This document shows, piece after piece, positions 6,687 to 8,153 of a stretch of DNA of 8,153 nt. The stretch is taken from the NCBI GenBank assembly GCA_943914745.1, contig CALUDF010000128.1, forward strand, positions 1 through 8,153, written 5' to 3'. The translations under genes were made by a program, and so were the position numbers. The stretch comes from an uncultured Bacteriovorax sp. GTDB lineage: Bacteria; Bdellovibrionota; Bacteriovoracia; Bacteriovoracales; Bacteriovoracaceae. The notes beneath the pieces are model-generated. The model searched no databases. It was given only the letters and a program-made list of their open reading frames with translations, and was not told where the DNA came from. Each line of letters starts with the position of its first letter. Within the stretch, counting starts at the first letter, position 1.

Positions 6687-7594
6687 GCAAAAATCTCCTG
6701 GGACTCTTCAAAGAAGACCCTTAAATGAGTTTCATCCTCTTCGTTAAAGTCAGGTGTGTTCAGTTTGTGAGCGGCCGCTTTAGCAGCACAAGGCATTTGC
6801 CACCATTCCAGAAGTTCTGGAAAAAGGGGAGTGCTTTTTTTGTCATCCGTTCTCGTGAAAGCGGATTTAAAACATTTAAACAAGTGGATGACATAGGCAT
6901 TCATATCCGAGACAACATAATCGAATTCAGATTTAAATTGGGAGTCTTCTTTGAGTGATTTCTTAAGCAGTGGTTGATCGTAGACTTTTTCAACCAAAGA
7001 ATAAAAACCAAGCTGACCTTTAAGAGCGTACTCACTGTTAAAGAAATGATCGGCATGATGGAGGTCGTGAAGGACAAAACTCAATGGGTCGCGGGCAGAA
7101 AGAACGAGTTGGTCGATCTCTTCGTGTTTTACAGTAAGCGTGATGCACCTGGTGTTCTTTACTTGCATGCGCAGGAGCTCGCGGGGACTTGGAATATGAG
7201 TGAGGACTTCAATCTTCCAGATGCCCTTTGCCCAGTTGACCATCGTGCGGTTGACGGCAAGAGGTATCCCTTTCAAGTTAAAATACAAAAAGAGTTCAAT
7301 GGCCGTGATTCCTAAGAGTTTTTCTTTTTCCCACGGCGTGAGCTCAAAACTCTCTGGGATGATGTCCAGAAGTTTCACGCCACTATCTGCGGGCGTGAAT
7401 TTTTCTTTTTTCTGCAGCCAGTTTTTTGGATGGCGAACCCTTAGAAAGAGCAAAATATAAAGGGTGCAAAGTTCAAAAGGGGTGTGCTCTTTGGCCAAAA
7501 GAGCGTCGATATTTTTAATCAGGATGTGTCTCTGCGGGGCCAGCGTGCTTTCGGCCATCAGGACTTTTTTATAGGAACCCTGGCGGTTTTTCAT
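6683..7594 (-). CDS. Unrecognised 303-residue protein with a conserved-looking HDLHHADHFF motif
   Basis: I do not recognise this family. The protein is soluble-looking, probably largely helical, and has no signal peptide. The most striking segment is DPLSFVLHDLHHADHFF (169-185), which packs His176, Asp177, His179, His180, Asp182 and His183 into eight residues. A second polar cluster follows at EFDYVVSDMNAYVIHLFK (223-240) with Asp225, Asp230, Asn232 and His237. Together these could bind metal ions, but no known metalloenzyme signature is matched. An earlier segment, HIPSPRELLRMQ (133-144), also looks like a family motif. It is the first gene of the four-gene minus-strand operon and overlaps the flavoprotein gene by 4 bases. 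The start at 7594 has no clear ribosome binding site, and Met13 (7558) is an alternative without one either. Confidence 0.85.
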   Translation of the reverse strand: MKNRQGSYKKVLMAESTLAPQRHILIKNIDALLAKEHTPFELCTLYILLFLRVRHPKNWLQKKEKFTPADSGVKLLDIIPESFELTPWEKEKLLGITAIELFLYFNLKGIPLAVNRTMVNWAKGIWKIEVLTHIPSPRELLRMQVKNTRCITLTVKHEEIDQLVLSARDPLSFVLHDLHHADHFFNSEYALKGQLGFYSLVEKVYDQPLLKKSLKEDSQFKSEFDYVVSDMNAYVIHLFKCFKSAFTRTDDKKSTPLFPELLEWWQMPCAAKAAAHKLNTPDFNEEDETHLRVFFEESQEIFA

Positions 7595-7622
7595 CGTTTA
7601 ACTACTTGGAATCAATAAAGAA

Positions 7623-7635
7623 AATAAGCCTTATT
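7623..7635. promoter_or_regulatory. 13-base perfect palindrome in the divergent intergenic region, possible operator
   Basis: AATAAG (7623-7628) and CTTATT (7630-7635) form a perfect inverted repeat around a single C. It lies between the divergent start codons at 7594 and 7678, upstream of both. The position suits a dimeric regulator site, but the stem is short and AT-rich, so chance is possible. Confidence 0.3.
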
Positions 7636-7642
7636 AAGACGC

Positions 7643-7670
7643 TCAAGTTTAGCTCTAAAGGCGCCGATAA
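7643..7670 (+). promoter_or_regulatory. Near-consensus sigma-28 (FliA/SigD) promoter for the exported protein
   Basis: TCAAGTTT (7643-7650) matches the flagellar sigma factor -35 consensus TAAAGTTT at 7 of 8 positions, and GCCGATAA (7663-7670) matches the -10 consensus at 8 of 8. The spacer is 12 bases against the usual 11, within the tolerance seen for this sigma family. Transcription would start about 7 bases after the -10 box, that is at or beside the ATG at 7678, giving a leaderless or nearly leaderless mRNA. This fits the absence of a ribosome binding site before that ATG. Confidence 0.65.
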
Positions 7671-7677
7671 GTCTACT

Positions 7678-8153
7678 ATGAAAAGACTAAATACCATACC
7701 TTTTCTCGTACTGTTATGCCTGGGATTTCCTGGTGTTAACTCTTCTCTTGGCGCAGAGGAAAAAAAACAGGAAGCAGGCCACACTCTCATTGGAAACATT
7801 CAAGAGATAGACTCACTCACTCGTGAAGTCAAAAAAGTGGGAAGTGTTCCTGGAAAATGCCCGGGATGCGCGGATAAAGATCCCAACCTGAAAGTCGTTT
7901 TAGATAAAAAGACAGTCGATATTGGAAGGCCGTATTACATGCGCGATAACGAGCCTTACGTTGTCTATGTGAAGCGCACGAGTGAGACTCCGGGAAAGGT
8001 TGATCTCACATTAAAAAATGGTCACAGATACTGTGAGAAACCTTACTTTGGAACCAATCAATTAAGTGGTGCTGTCGTCATGGACTGCCTGCTTTATTTA
8101 ACTCGCTATGAAGATGAAGAGATTTCACTGAACTTAAAAAACCTTCCTCTCCT
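7678..8153 (+). CDS. Exported cysteine-containing protein of unknown function, C-terminus off the right edge
   Basis: An open frame of 158 codons runs from the ATG at 7678 to the right edge. It begins with a Sec-type signal peptide: basic MKR, a hydrophobic core (about 8-20) and a plausible cleavage site after SLGA (residue 26), before a charged EEKKQE. The mature part contains a CPGC pair (61-64), Cys119 in HRYCEKPYFG and Cys137 in VVMDCLLY, which could form disulfides or, for CPGC, bind a metal. It looks like a beta-rich periplasmic or surface domain. Cys14 inside the hydrophobic core is preceded by Leu, so it is not a convincing lipobox. No family is recognised. There is no Shine-Dalgarno sequence; a sigma-28-like promoter lies directly upstream. 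The start is fixed by the signal peptide, since an in-frame stop lies about 50 bases upstream. Confidence 0.85.
   Translation, partial: MKRLNTIPFLVLLCLGFPGVNSSLGAEEKKQEAGHTLIGNIQEIDSLTREVKKVGSVPGKCPGCADKDPNLKVVLDKKTVDIGRPYYMRDNEPYVVYVKRTSETPGKVDLTLKNGHRYCEKPYFGTNQLSGAVVMDCLLYLTRYEDEEISLNLKNLPL

Noticed and set aside
6974..7315. 113-codon open frame on the plus strand inside the unknown 303-residue gene
   Set aside because: The minus-strand frame is longer, fits the operon with a 4-base overlap and has coherent motifs; the plus-strand frame has none.
7711..7722. Possible lipoprotein lipobox (LVLLC) in the exported protein
   Set aside because: The residue before Cys is Leu rather than Gly, Ala or Ser, and the hydrophobic core continues after it; cleavage by signal peptidase I near residue 26 fits better.
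7602..7799. 65-codon open frame on the minus strand
   Set aside because: It lies antisense to the signal peptide region of the exported protein and across its promoter, with no recognisable product; it is a frame shadow.

Overview
The window looks like a compact stretch of chromosome from a Gram-negative bacterium with moderate GC content. A predatory bacterium of the Bdellovibrionota (Bacteriovorax/Peredibacter-like) would fit the gene mix and style: menaquinone synthesis, RmuC, many lineage-specific small membrane or exported proteins, and a flagellar-type sigma-28 promoter. This placement is an inference from gene content, not proven by any marker gene here. There are no rRNA or tRNA genes, insertion sequences, CRISPR arrays or phage genes.

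Layout. (1) Bases 1-334, minus strand: the N-terminal part of a SAM-dependent methyltransferase of the TrmN6/YfiC type, cut by the left edge. (2) A 50-base divergent promoter region (335-384). (3) Bases 385-4511, plus strand: a tight five-gene operon with gaps of 5-15 bases: a small four-helix membrane protein, msrA (methionine sulfoxide reductase), a class-3 aldehyde dehydrogenase, rmuC, and an Mpo1/DUF962 membrane protein. (4) A strong hairpin terminator at 4516-4542 that can serve both converging operons. (5) Bases 7594-4601, minus strand: a four-gene operon read from right to left: an unrecognised 303-residue protein with a His/Asp-rich motif, a flavodoxin-fold NADPH:FMN-reductase-like protein (start and stop overlap by 4 bases), a DUF2878 membrane protein, and menB. 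(6) An 83-base divergent intergenic region with a 13-base palindrome and a near-consensus sigma-28 (FliA) promoter. (7) Bases 7678-8153, plus strand: an exported cysteine-containing protein cut by the right edge.

How the genes may work together. In the plus-strand operon, an ALDH3-type fatty-aldehyde dehydrogenase and an Mpo1-type 2-hydroxy-fatty-acid alpha-oxidation enzyme sit together. In yeast the homologous pair (Hfd1 and Mpo1) acts in consecutive steps of phytosphingosine breakdown, so the operon may combine lipid-aldehyde/2-hydroxy-fatty-acid disposal with oxidative protein repair (MsrA). The minus-strand operon ends in MenB, which carries the Asp of the bicarbonate-independent (type II) class. 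Its co-transcribed flavoprotein and membrane protein could be linked to quinone or redox metabolism, but that is only suggested by the arrangement. The right-edge exported protein is predicted to belong to the flagellar sigma-factor regulon and to be translated from a leaderless or nearly leaderless mRNA.
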